Below the pieces are notes generated by a model. The model was not told the origin of the DNA, did not search any database, and saw only the letters and a list, made by a program, of their open reading frames with translations. From Acidobacteriota bacterium (GTDB lineage: Bacteria; Acidobacteriota; Terriglobia; UBA7540), in the NCBI GenBank assembly GCA_902812415.1, contig CADDZJ010000005.1:1-64000 (forward strand): a DNA stretch of 64,000 bases, read 5' to 3'. This document shows positions 37,491-46,415 of this stretch, in pieces. The translations under genes and the position numbers were made by a program. Numbering within the stretch: position 1 is the stretch's first letter; every line of letters starts with the position of its first letter.

Positions 37491-38606
37491 CTAGGGCTTG
37501 AGTGTCCGACCGCTGAGCGTTTCAAGCGCCGATTTATCCAGCAGGATAGTCCGGGTGGGGAACGGCATATCAATTCCTTCTTTTTCAAAGCGTTGCACGA
37601 TTCTTTTGCGAAGCTCGCTCTGGACGAGATATTGGTCCACGAAACGCCGCACCTGGACATTAAGTGAAAAATCGAGGGAGGAAGCTCCGAAACCCGGGAT
37701 GAAACGGACGGAGGGTTCAGGATCAGCGAGGAGGCCGTCCAGCCCGTCTTTGGCCGCCTCGCGAGCGATTTCAAGCAAAACTCGCTCCACGCGATTCGGG
37801 TCCGTTCCGTAGGCTACGCTGACCTGAATGCCTATGGCCATGCGATCTTCCGGACGCGAATAGTTCGTGATCACCGTCTTGGCCAGGCTGGCATTGGGCA
37901 CGAAGATGAGGTTATTGGCCAGGGTGCGCAGCGAAGTGGCTCGCCAGCCAATCCGAACCACATAACCTTCATACCCTCCCTCAAGTTTCACATAGTCGCC
38001 GGGGGCTACCGGCTGATCTGCCATGATGTACAATCCGGCGAAGGCGTTACTGAGCGTTTCCTGTAAGCCCAGAGCCACCGCCACACTGCCAATGCCCAGC
38101 GTGGTCCAGATGGCCGTCAGATGAATGCCCAGGTTGTCCAAGATGATGATGATCGCCAGAATGATAAAAACGAGACGGATGACGAAGGAAGTGGGTTGGG
38201 TGATGCGCTCGAGCTTCGGCTCGCGCAACGCCAGGCGATGCATGAAGCCCACCAGCCCCTTGGTTATGAAGTAAAAGATGACGATGACGACGAGCGTAAA
38301 GATGAGTTCCGACCCGGCCTTGCGATAGCGGCTGGGCAGAGTGAGAACTTCCATGAGGGTGTAGACAGCCGTGAGCAGCAGCAGCGGAATGGGTAATTCC
38401 GCAAGCACGGCGAGCAGCAACTCCCCCACCGGGGTGCGCGCCCTCTTCCGATAACGCTGAAAAAGCCGCTTCAGCGCGTAACCAACAACGAAAGCTATGA
38501 TGAGAGCGCAGGGGATCGACAGATAGATGATCACTTTTGGAGTGGTATGTATAAAATGGCGAACATATCCGAGATGGCGGGCATGTTGGGCCTCCCTGAA
38601 GGGCAT
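37491..38606 (-). CDS. MscS-family mechanosensitive ion channel
   Basis: Small-conductance channel-type membrane protein, 371 aa, that would release solutes on hypo-osmotic shock. There are five or so N-terminal helices (about 26-48, 72-90, 102-125, 145-165 and 170-190). The pore helix carries ALGLQETLSNAFAGLYIM (about 195-212). A cytoplasmic beta domain follows with DYVKLEGGYEGYVVRIGWR and NLIFVPNASLAKTVITNYS. ATG 38606 has AAGGAG nine bases upstream. It is divergent from lon across a 244-base spacer. Confidence 0.92.
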   Translation of the reverse strand: MPFREAQHARHLGYVRHFIHTTPKVIIYLSIPCALIIAFVVGYALKRLFQRYRKRARTPVGELLLAVLAELPIPLLLLTAVYTLMEVLTLPSRYRKAGSELIFTLVVIVIFYFITKGLVGFMHRLALREPKLERITQPTSFVIRLVFIILAIIIILDNLGIHLTAIWTTLGIGSVAVALGLQETLSNAFAGLYIMADQPVAPGDYVKLEGGYEGYVVRIGWRATSLRTLANNLIFVPNASLAKTVITNYSRPEDRMAIGIQVSVAYGTDPNRVERVLLEIAREAAKDGLDGLLADPEPSVRFIPGFGASSLDFSLNVQVRRFVDQYLVQSELRKRIVQRFEKEGIDMPFPTRTILLDKSALETLSGRTLKP

Positions 38607-38850
38607 GAATCGCGTCTCCTTTTAAGCCTCTATGGTCGTTTGAGCATACCGTGGGGCGGTCTTGGCGCGCAACCGGGCGACTGAATCACAAGGTCTTAAG
38701 TCTGCATCTAAATTAAGTGGATATTTTGATTCACCTTAAAGTATGCTTTGCAGTGTTTTCACGCGAAAGCGAGCGCTGGCGCCATCGTTGAGCCGAACCC
38801 CCGAGAGATGGTAAACCTCGGCGTCACTGCGAAAGCGAGGTTCATTTTTT

Positions 38851-41277
38851 ATGGCTGCTCCCAATAACAAAAAAGTGAGCGATCTCAGTCAACTGCCGAT
38901 TCTGCCGGTCCGCGAAACGGTTCTATTTCCCAACGCCATTCTGCCGCTGACGGTGGGGCGGGAAAGCTCGCTCAAACTCATCAGCGATCTAAAAGAGGAC
39001 GAAAAATTCATTGGAGTCCTGGCCCAGCGCGATCCGCGGGTTGACAACCCGCAGCTTGTAGACCTTTTCCAGATCGGCACCCTGGCCTTCATTCACAAGA
39101 TCATCAAGTTGCCCAGTCAGAATCTTTTCATCTTTGTCGAAGGACTTCAGCGAATCGGGATTGAGGAAATCGTCGGCACGGAGCCTTATCTGCGCGCCAG
39201 GGTAAAACCTCTCCAGGATGTCCTGCCGGCGCAGGATACGCCCGGCTTCGACGCCCTCGTCCGCAGCGTGACGTCGCTTTTCCAGCAGGTTGTGCAGCTT
39301 TCTCCAAGCCTCTCCGACGATCTGCAAACGGTGGTCATGAATATTGAAGATCCGGCGCGCCTGGCGGATTTCATCGCCGCCAACCTTCCCTCGATTTCCA
39401 ACACCGAAAAGCAGGAACTGCTTGAGAGCCTGGACCTTTCCGCTCGGCTTGAACGCCTCAATCGCCACCTTGCGCGCGAGGTGGAAGTGCAGCAGTTGCG
39501 CTCCAAGATTCAATCCGAGGTGCAGGACCAGGTCACAGCGAGCCAGCGCGAGTTTTATCTGCGCGAGCAGATGAAGGCTATTCAGAAAGAATTGGGCGAG
39601 GCCGACGAGCAGCACGAAATAGAAGAGCTGCGCCAGAAGATTGAGGCCGCGGGAATGACTGAAGAAGCCCGAAAAGAGGCTTTGCGGGAACTCAACCGCC
39701 TCTCCAGGATGTCGCCTGCGGCGGCAGACTATCATGTAACCCGAACCTACCTCGACTGGCTGGTGGCGCTTCCCTGGAATAAGGTCAGCGAGCTCAAGGT
39801 GGATATCCACAAGGCCCGAACGATTCTGGATACCGACCATTACGATTTGGACAAGATCAAGGAACGTATCCTCGATTATCTGGCAGTCTTGCAATTAAAG
39901 CCGCAATTAAAGGGGCCTATCCTGTGCCTGGTGGGGCCGCCGGGCGTGGGCAAGACCTCGCTGGCAAAATCCATTGCAAAGTCCCTGGACCGGAAGTTTG
40001 TGCGGATGTCGCTGGGCGGCATTCACGATGAGGCGGAAATTCGCGGTCACCGCAGGACTTATATCGGCGCCCTACCCGGACAAATTATTCAGGGCATCCG
40101 GCGCGCCGAAACGCGAGACCCCGTGTTTGTGCTCGATGAGGTCGATAAGATCGGACGCGATTTCCGCGGCGATCCTTCCTCGGCTTTGTTGGAAGTGCTT
40201 GACCCGGAGCAGAACGCGACTTTCCGAGACAACTATCTGGACGTCCAATTCAATCTCTCGAAGGTGCTCTTTATCTGCACGGCCAACGTGCTGGATACCA
40301 TTCCGCCGCCCTTGCTGGACCGCATGGAAGTGATTGAGCTTCAGGGCTATACCGAGGAGGAGAAAATTGAGATTGCCTTCCGGCACCTGATTCCGAAACA
40401 GACGGAAGAACACGGCGTTCGAAATGGCGACCAGATTGAATTTACGCGAGAAGCTCTCGCTTATGTGATTCAACATTACACGCGGGAAGCAGGGGTGCGC
40501 AATCTGGAACGGGAGATCGCAACGCTCTGCCGCAAGCAGGCGAGGCGCATCGCCGAGGGCCAAAATGAAAAACTTCAGTTAACTCCGGAGAATATTCAGG
40601 ACTTCCTGGGAGTTCCTCGTTTCCGCCTGGAGACGGAGATTGTGGAACGCACGCGTCGGCCCGGCGTGGCAGTAGGGCTGGCCTGGACGCCTACCGGCGG
40701 CGACGTGCTCTTTGTGGAAGCCACAGCCATGAAAGGTGGAAAGCATTTCACGATGACCGGACACGTGGGACAGGTCATGCAGGAATCCATGCAGGCCGCA
40801 CTGGCCTGGGTGCGGGCGCATGCAGCCGACTACGATATCGACCCGGACTTCTTCCAGTCGTACGATATCCACGTTCACGTGCCGGCGGGCGCTATTCCCA
40901 AGGACGGTCCGTCCGCAGGAGTGACTATGGTGACAACGCTCGTGTCAGCGCTTACACGCAGGCCGGTGCGCGAGCGCCTGGCCATGACGGGTGAAATTAC
41001 GCTCAGCGGTCAGGTGCTGCCGGTAGGAGGCATTAAGGAAAAGGTGCTGGCCGCCAAGCGAGCGGGCGTTCAGGAAGTCCTCCTGCCCAAGGAAAATGAA
41101 CCGAACGCCCGCGAAGACCTTTCGCCGGAACTGTTAGGCGATCTCAAGCTGCGCTACGTCAAAACCATTCAGGAAACGCTCGACCTGGCTCTCGAAAAGG
41201 AGCCGGTCCTGATTCAGGACGGCCAGCCGACGCGAGAAGTCGCCTTCGCGCACCCTACGCCTGGCGCGCCAAATTGA
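38851..41277 (+). CDS. lon: ATP-dependent Lon protease (LonA)
   Basis: Cytoplasmic AAA+ serine protease of 808 aa that degrades misfolded and regulatory proteins. The order is N-terminal substrate-binding domain ([14 protein letters not shown], about 15-28), coiled region with [20 protein letters not shown], Walker [10 protein letters not shown] (about 362-370), sensor and arginine-finger segments, and the protease domain. The catalytic Ser is in [10 protein letters not shown] (about 683-692) and the Lys in [14 protein letters not shown] (about 726-739). All key residues are present. The ATG is preceded by GAGG. No CIRCE operator or clear heat-shock promoter was recognised upstream. Confidence 0.97.
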   Translation: MAAPNNKKVSDLSQLPILPVRETVLFPNAILPLTVGRESSLKLISDLKEDEKFIGVLAQRDPRVDNPQLVDLFQIGTLAFIHKIIKLPSQNLFIFVEGLQRIGIEEIVGTEPYLRARVKPLQDVLPAQDTPGFDALVRSVTSLFQQVVQLSPSLSDDLQTVVMNIEDPARLADFIAANLPSISNTEKQELLESLDLSARLERLNRHLAREVEVQQLRSKIQSEVQDQVTASQREFYLREQMKAIQKELGEADEQHEIEELRQKIEAAGMTEEARKEALRELNRLSRMSPAAADYHVTRTYLDWLVALPWNKVSELKVDIHKARTILDTDHYDLDKIKERILDYLAVLQLKPQLKGPILCLVGPPGVGKTSLAKSIAKSLDRKFVRMSLGGIHDEAEIRGHRRTYIGALPGQIIQGIRRAETRDPVFVLDEVDKIGRDFRGDPSSALLEVLDPEQNATFRDNYLDVQFNLSKVLFICTANVLDTIPPPLLDRMEVIELQGYTEEEKIEIAFRHLIPKQTEEHGVRNGDQIEFTREALAYVIQHYTREAGVRNLEREIATLCRKQARRIAEGQNEKLQLTPENIQDFLGVPRFRLETEIVERTRRPGVAVGLAWTPTGGDVLFVEATAMKGGKHFTMTGHVGQVMQESMQAALAWVRAHAADYDIDPDFFQSYDIHVHVPAGAIPKDGPSAGVTMVTTLVSALTRRPVRERLAMTGEITLSGQVLPVGGIKEKVLAAKRAGVQEVLLPKENEPNAREDLSPELLGDLKLRYVKTIQETLDLALEKEPVLIQDGQPTREVAFAHPTPGAPN

Positions 41278-41298
41278 CGCAGGCCAGAGCCTTCAGGA

Positions 41299-42462
41299 TC
41301 ACCAGTCCGCGACGGAGCCATCCTTGTGAAAGTACGCCATGATGACTTCGGGTTGAAAAGGATGCTTGGCCGCCTCCTCTTCGTTGATGTCAATGCCAAG
41401 GCCCGGAGCTTGCGGCGGTTGCGCGACTCCGCCTTCCATTCCGATCGGCTCGGTCACCACGTCATTACGCCAGGGAACGTCTTTGCGCACCACTTCCTGG
41501 ATGAGATAATTTGGAACCGCAAATCCAACGTGCAAAGACGCAGCCGTGCTGATTGGCCCTTGCGGATTGTGACAGGCCACGGAGATATTGTAAGTCTCCG
41601 CCATCGCCGCGATGCGGCGAGCCTCACTGATGCCTCCGCAATGAGAAACATCCGGCTGAACAATGGCGCAGGCGCGCTTTTCCAATAACTCTCGGAATTG
41701 CCAGCGCCCAACCAGCCGCTCGCCGGTGGCAACGGGAAAGGGCAACGCCCGCGCCACTTCCACCAGGCCGTCCACATGCTCAGGCCAGCAAGGCTCTTCA
41801 TACCAGTAAAGGTTATACTCGGTCAGCAATCGTCCAAACTGGATGGCAGCGGCGGGCGTAGTCCGCGCATGAAGATCGAGCATGATATCGATGCTGTCTC
41901 CGGCGGCTTTACGCATGGCTTCCACGCAGCGAGCAGAATGCTTCAGCGCATCAGCGCTCTCGATCATTTCGGCCACGGGAATGGGCATGGCCTTGACGGC
42001 CGTGAAGCCCTTCTGGAGGCTTTCCTGAATCTTGTCGGCGAACTCTTCGGGCTCTGCCGTCTTGTACATCCCCTCTAATGTTCCGCCTCCAAGATGATCG
42101 TAAAACCTGAGCCGATCGCGCACCGGGCCTCCCAGCAGTTCGCACACCGGCCTGCCCAACTCTTTTCCCTTGATATCCCACAAGGCTTGATCGATACCGC
42201 TCAGGGCGCTCATGGCGACCACCCCGCCTCGCCAGAAATATTGGCGGTGCATCATTTGCCAGAGGTGTTCGATCCGCCGCGGATCCTGCCCCAGCAAAAG
42301 GACCGAAAGGTCTTCGATTGCGCCCACGACGCCTTTCGTCTTCCATTCCAGAGTTGCTTCACCCCATCCATAAATGCCTGGCTCATTGGTTTCCACCTTG
42401 ACAAAAACCCAGTTGCGCATGCGGGCGTTGACAATTGTGGTCGAAATCCGTGTGATCTTCAT
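41299..42462 (-). CDS. Mandelate racemase/muconate lactonizing enzyme family protein (sugar-acid dehydratase type)
   Basis: Enolase-superfamily enzyme of 387 aa, likely a sugar-acid dehydratase (galactonate dehydratase-like). Metal ligands are visible: DIMLDLHARTTP (Asp), YWYEEPCWPE (Glu) and ATGERLVG (Glu). A late ACHNPQGPI supplies a His. The Lys of the catalytic motif is in TAVKAMPIP, a KxM rather than KxK arrangement, so it is not a racemase of the usual kind. GGAGG lies eight bases before ATG 42462. It ends only 21 bases from the lon stop (convergent). Substrate not assigned. Confidence 0.88.
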   Translation of the reverse strand: MKITRISTTIVNARMRNWVFVKVETNEPGIYGWGEATLEWKTKGVVGAIEDLSVLLLGQDPRRIEHLWQMMHRQYFWRGGVVAMSALSGIDQALWDIKGKELGRPVCELLGGPVRDRLRFYDHLGGGTLEGMYKTAEPEEFADKIQESLQKGFTAVKAMPIPVAEMIESADALKHSARCVEAMRKAAGDSIDIMLDLHARTTPAAAIQFGRLLTEYNLYWYEEPCWPEHVDGLVEVARALPFPVATGERLVGRWQFRELLEKRACAIVQPDVSHCGGISEARRIAAMAETYNISVACHNPQGPISTAASLHVGFAVPNYLIQEVVRKDVPWRNDVVTEPIGMEGGVAQPPQAPGLGIDINEEEAAKHPFQPEVIMAYFHKDGSVADW

Positions 42463-42544
42463 ACGCTGGCCTCCAAGGCTTGTGTAGCTCGAAAATTAAG
42501 GAACACGAGGAAATTCAGAGAAAGTTAATTCTGAGTGACAGCCA

Positions 42545-42880
42545 TCAGTACTCTTTGACAACGCCATCCTTCCCATCAAGATCGAGACGCATCATCCATT
42601 CCACATTGACGTGGTGATGCTCAAACCACTTTTCTAGTGTGGCTTGATCGGGCGCTTCGACTTCCGTCAGCATGCGGCCCGCCAACTGACTGGCAACGCA
42701 GCGACGAACCTTGAGATCGGTCGAAGCCATGAGATTGCTCATTAGCTCCCGGAGAGCTTGTTTGGTAAGACAAGCAATAGTGTGGGCTGAAAAATAGAGG
42801 GCCATTTCTTCCTCAAATCGAACGGGTTTTAATAGGTTGCCGAGGATACGCTGGGGCATCCTTGCATCAAGTTGAAACAT
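42545..42880 (-). CDS. Protein of unknown function (111 aa)
   Basis: I do not recognise this family. Starting from ATG 42880 (MFQLDARMPQRI) it is a helical, soluble protein with no signal or membrane segment. It includes a Leu/Met-rich helix (LTKQALRELMSNLM) and a His-rich end (WFEHHHVNVEWMMRLDLDG). An upstream GTG (42916) has no good ribosome binding site; the ATG at 42880 is preceded by GGAGAA at slightly long spacing. It lies after the enolase-family gene on the same strand. Codon pattern and its lone, non-overlapped position suggest a real gene. Confidence 0.5.
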   Translation of the reverse strand: MFQLDARMPQRILGNLLKPVRFEEEMALYFSAHTIACLTKQALRELMSNLMASTDLKVRRCVASQLAGRMLTEVEAPDQATLEKWFEHHHVNVEWMMRLDLDGKDGVVKEY

Positions 42881-43061
42881 TCTATCATATTCATTCTCCG
42901 CGCCTTGCGTGGGCACAACTTTGGCTTTGGTTTTGTGTTTAAGTTTAAGGGAGTCTTAGCCCTGAGGCCGGGATGCATCCCAGTCTTCTGGGCAGCATTC
43001 CACCGGTGGACGGGCAGACGGACTCAGCGGCCTGGCGCAAATTACGTTCTTCAACCGATGG

Positions 43062-43652
43062 TCAGTGATTTTTCTCGACCGCTGAAACCAGAAGATCGGC
43101 CTTTTCGGCTAGCTTTAAGGATTGCTGCAAGTCTCCCTGCTTGACGGCGGTATCCGATTGACTCAGGAACCTTCGAGCGTCATTCAAGGCGCGGCGGTCC
43201 TCGCTGGAAAGGCCAAGACGGCTGAGGCGGCTGATCCGCAGTTGGATGCCCTCCTTCAATGCGCCAATTTGCTGTTGAAGAGCAGTCTTCTGCTGCATGC
43301 TGCTAAGCGGCTCGAGCTGGGGGGCATTGGGGGGAGGCAGCGCTTCAGGCTTAGGAGGAGTGGAATCGACGGTCTCGCTTCGGTCAACCTTTCGCGATCG
43401 CGTTGGCTTAGGACCCTCCGACACTACAGGGGGCGTTTCCTGTGGCTTTGAGGGCGCGGCTTCCGGTTGAGGTGGCGCAGGCTCTTGAATGATTAAGACA
43501 TTGCCTTGTTCTGCGGTGGTCGAACTCGGCGCCGGCGGGGGACCGGGCGCATAGACCAGCCGCACCGTTGTCTGCCGCCTGGCGCAACCTGCAAGCGTCA
43601 GGAGAATACCTGCAATAATGGATAATCTTGCTATCTTCAAGATGATTTCCAT
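43062..43652 (-). CDS. Predicted lipoprotein with proline-rich linker and helical C-terminus
   Basis: Envelope lipoprotein of about 196 aa. The start MEIILKIARLSIIAGILL leads to the lipobox LAGC (about 22-25), followed by a Pro/Ser/Ala-rich linker (about 40-105). A C-terminal alpha-helical domain (about 115-195) carries leucine-rich motifs (LKEGIQLRISRLSRLGLSS, LNDARRFLSQSDTAVKQGDL). The last part resembles a TPR-like or coiled-coil pair. No domain name is certain. I chose ATG 43652 because the earlier upstream start adds unlikely sequence before the signal peptide. It is divergent from a BON-domain lipoprotein. Confidence 0.65.
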   Translation of the reverse strand: MEIILKIARLSIIAGILLTLAGCARRQTTVRLVYAPGPPPAPSSTTAEQGNVLIIQEPAPPQPEAAPSKPQETPPVVSEGPKPTRSRKVDRSETVDSTPPKPEALPPPNAPQLEPLSSMQQKTALQQQIGALKEGIQLRISRLSRLGLSSEDRRALNDARRFLSQSDTAVKQGDLQQSLKLAEKADLLVSAVEKNH

Positions 43653-43868
43653 TCTAGCATCAAGCTGCGCAGTCAACTTACGCTTTGCGCCAGCCACGGG
43701 TTTAAGATGGGGTTATCTCTCACGCAAACTAACTGAGAGGTAGGGCAAGGCAGATTGCGAGCCACCCATTCCCAAGCTATAGTAAGTATATATCCAGTGC
43801 GCAGACAACCTGTTTGCAAGCGGCTGAATCGAAAAACCGTATCTAAACTCTCGTTTTTCGGGGGCTTT

Positions 43869-44954
43869 ATGAAGAGATGGGGCAAAAGCTTTATTTCAGT
43901 TCCTTTGGCGTTGATCTTGCTTTGCGGTGCCTGCTCGCATGTTCCAAATGACCAGCAGATTGTCTCGTCTATCCAGGCAGGGCTATATCAAAATCCTGAC
44001 TTAAAGACGCTTTCAGTTAACGTCACTTCGGACCATGGAGTGGTCACGTTAAGCGGCGCTGTGAATACACCCCTGGAAAAATTGGCCGTAGAAGACTTGG
44101 CCCAGAAAGCCCCGGGCGTGAAGCGCGTCATTGATCAGATGACGGTAGCTCCTTCGGCCTTGAACCAGTCACCCGCGAGCGCGGAGACTCCGGCGGTTGC
44201 AATGTCCGACACTGTCGAGCAGCCTGCTCCTGTGTCCCGAACCACGCATCATCGCCGCCAGAAGAGGCACACAGAACAGTATGCCGAGGCCAGCGCCCCG
44301 CCCGCTTCGAATCAGGACGAGGAACGTTCCACCCCTTCGGAGCCTCCGACCTCAAGCTCGAAAATGGCGGCGGCAAATCAGGCTGCCCCGGCCCAAGCGC
44401 AGCAGCCTGCGCCGCCTCCGCCGCAGCCAGTGCGCGTGACGATTCCATCAGGGACTGTGGTGACGGTGCGGATGATTGATCCGGTCAGCTCGCAAACGGC
44501 GCAGGCAGGGCAGGTATTCGCCGCAAGCGTCTTTTCCCCGGTAGTCGTCGGCAATCGCGTCGTGATTCCCCAAGGCGCGGATGCCAAGGTGCGGGTCGTT
44601 CAGGTGCGAAGCGCCGGGCATTACCAGGGGCAGTCGGAATTAAAACTGGAATTAGTCGCTGTTAACGTGAATGGCGAAGACCAGCCCGTTCAAAGCGGCT
44701 ACTACGATAAGCTGGGCGCTTCGCGCGGCAAGAACAGCGCCGAGAAAATCGGAGGCGGCGCCGGGTTGGGAGCGTTGATCGGCGGACTGATCGGCCACGG
44801 AAAGGGCGCTGGCATCGGTGCGGCAATCGGCGCGGCGGGCGGAGCGGTAACTCAAGAAGCCACTCACGGCCAACAGGTGACGATCCCCTCTGAAGCCAGA
44901 ATTGACTTTGTGCTGAGAAGTCCCGTAACCATAACCCTCAATCCAGAGCAGTAA
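43869..44954 (+). CDS. BON-domain lipoprotein with glycine-zipper C-terminus
   Basis: Predicted envelope protein of 361 aa. It has a signal peptide ending at an unusual lipobox-like LLCGACS (Cys-Gly-Ala-Cys rather than Leu-x-Gly-Cys; about 17-21). A BON (OsmY-like) domain follows (IQAGLYQNPDLKTLSVNVTS then GVVTLSGAV, about 30-65). A Pro/Gln/Ser-rich spacer (about 100-190) and a conserved beta-domain come next. A glycine zipper (GGAGLGALIGGLIGHGKGAG, about 297-316) may insert in a membrane. GGGGG precedes ATG 43869 well; a longer frame to 43755 is rejected. Role likely in outer-membrane stability. Confidence 0.72.
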   Translation: MKRWGKSFISVPLALILLCGACSHVPNDQQIVSSIQAGLYQNPDLKTLSVNVTSDHGVVTLSGAVNTPLEKLAVEDLAQKAPGVKRVIDQMTVAPSALNQSPASAETPAVAMSDTVEQPAPVSRTTHHRRQKRHTEQYAEASAPPASNQDEERSTPSEPPTSSSKMAAANQAAPAQAQQPAPPPPQPVRVTIPSGTVVTVRMIDPVSSQTAQAGQVFAASVFSPVVVGNRVVIPQGADAKVRVVQVRSAGHYQGQSELKLELVAVNVNGEDQPVQSGYYDKLGASRGKNSAEKIGGGAGLGALIGGLIGHGKGAGIGAAIGAAGGAVTQEATHGQQVTIPSEARIDFVLRSPVTITLNPEQ

Positions 44955-45076
44955 TTGCTTGGCGATTGAGCGATTTCCGCGCAGTCTTTTGCGCTTTTAC
45001 CAGCATGGAACCCGCAGAAGGTGAAGGATTTTTCCGCTTCAAGACGGATCGGATTCATGATATTTAGATAGAGGCG

Positions 45077-46354
45077 ATGCCGACCCTTGATCACTCCATA
45101 CCGCTTGCACCCTTCAGAACCCTGACAAGAACTGCTGCCAGCTTGCCGGAATTAGCCGATCTGGATTTGGCGATCCGGCAGAGCCTGGCCAGTCTCTCTC
45201 TGCCGCCTAAACGCCTAGCCCGCCGGCGTATTGCTATCACGGCAGGCAGTCGCGGCATTGCCAGCTTCAAAGAAATCGTGCGCGCCATCTGTCAGTGGCT
45301 GTGCGATCAGGGGGCTCAACCCTTTGTGATTCCAGCAATGGGAAGTCATGGAGGAGCAACCGCCGAGGGCCAGCGCTGCATTCTGGAAGAATATGGCGTT
45401 TCAGAAGGCTTCATCGGCGCCCGGATACTCTCTTCCATGGAAACCGTCTGCGTGGGCGAGACGCCGAATGGATTTCAGGTATTTATGGATCGACACGCTT
45501 GGGAAGCCGATGGCGTATTGGTGATGAACCGAGTCAAGCCGCACACCGATTTTACGGGGAAAATCGAGAGCGGCCGGCTTAAGATGATGGCTGTCGGGCT
45601 GGGTAAGCGCCAGGGCGCTGAGGAGGTTCATCGGTGGGCCCGAAAATATGGTTATGAGACCACAATCCGGGCCATCAGCGAGAGAATTCTGGCCAGCGGC
45701 AAGATCCTTTGTGGGTTGGCTGTGGTCGAGAACGAGATGCATCGCATTTGCCAGGCCAGGGCGGCGCGTCCGGAAGAATTGATAGCTCAGGAAGAAGAGA
45801 CCTTGGCGCTTGCCCGTCGGCTTGTACCGCGGCTTCCTTTTTCCCAGGTTCAATTGCTGATCGTCGATGAGATGGGTAAGAACATCAGTGGGACAGGCAT
45901 GGATACTAAAGTCATTGGACGAGGCGTGGAACTCCCCTCCGGCGAGGCCCCAACGATCGACCTGATTTATGTTCGCGATCTCACCCCCGAGAGTGGCGGC
46001 AATGCGGTGGGCATGGGCAATGCCGATCTGATTCACGAGCACTTCTATCGCAAGGTGGACCTGGAAAGAACCTACATCAACGCGCAGACCTCGTTAAAGC
46101 CCGGCAGCGTTCGCCTTCCCATGTATTTGCCCTCAGACCGGGCGGCGCTGAACTTTGCGCTGGGAAGCCTTGGCTCTCCCGATCCCCAAAAGCAGCGCGT
46201 GGCGTGGATTCACAATACTCTCAACCTCAACCGGATTGCGATTTCGGAACCACTGACGAGCGAGGCGGCGAATCTCCCAAGATGGGAATTATCGCCGGAG
46301 ACTTTTCAGCCGCGTTTTGACGCCGAAGGAAACCTGGTCACCGGGCCTGCCTAG
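45077..46354 (+). CDS. DUF2088/LarA-like protein (lactate racemase N-terminal type)
   Basis: 425-residue protein of the LarA-like nickel-pincer superfamily. The family motif AMGSHGGATAEGQ (about 90-102) and VKPHTDFTGKIESGRLKMM (about 154-172) supply the conserved histidine and lysine neighbourhood. True LarA is a lactate racemase with a Ni pincer cofactor; relatives act on other 2-hydroxy acids. No larB/C/E cofactor genes are in the window. The start ATG 45077 is reasonable, with a GAGG nearby. It precedes an MsbA-like exporter gene but has no obvious link to it. Confidence 0.8.
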   Translation: MPTLDHSIPLAPFRTLTRTAASLPELADLDLAIRQSLASLSLPPKRLARRRIAITAGSRGIASFKEIVRAICQWLCDQGAQPFVIPAMGSHGGATAEGQRCILEEYGVSEGFIGARILSSMETVCVGETPNGFQVFMDRHAWEADGVLVMNRVKPHTDFTGKIESGRLKMMAVGLGKRQGAEEVHRWARKYGYETTIRAISERILASGKILCGLAVVENEMHRICQARAARPEELIAQEEETLALARRLVPRLPFSQVQLLIVDEMGKNISGTGMDTKVIGRGVELPSGEAPTIDLIYVRDLTPESGGNAVGMGNADLIHEHFYRKVDLERTYINAQTSLKPGSVRLPMYLPSDRAALNFALGSLGSPDPQKQRVAWIHNTLNLNRIAISEPLTSEAANLPRWELSPETFQPRFDAEGNLVTGPA

Positions 46355-46415
46355 CAGATCGCCCTGACGGCATTTTCGCTTTCGGCGAACCCCCACTCCG
46401 GACGATGTTTTCTCG

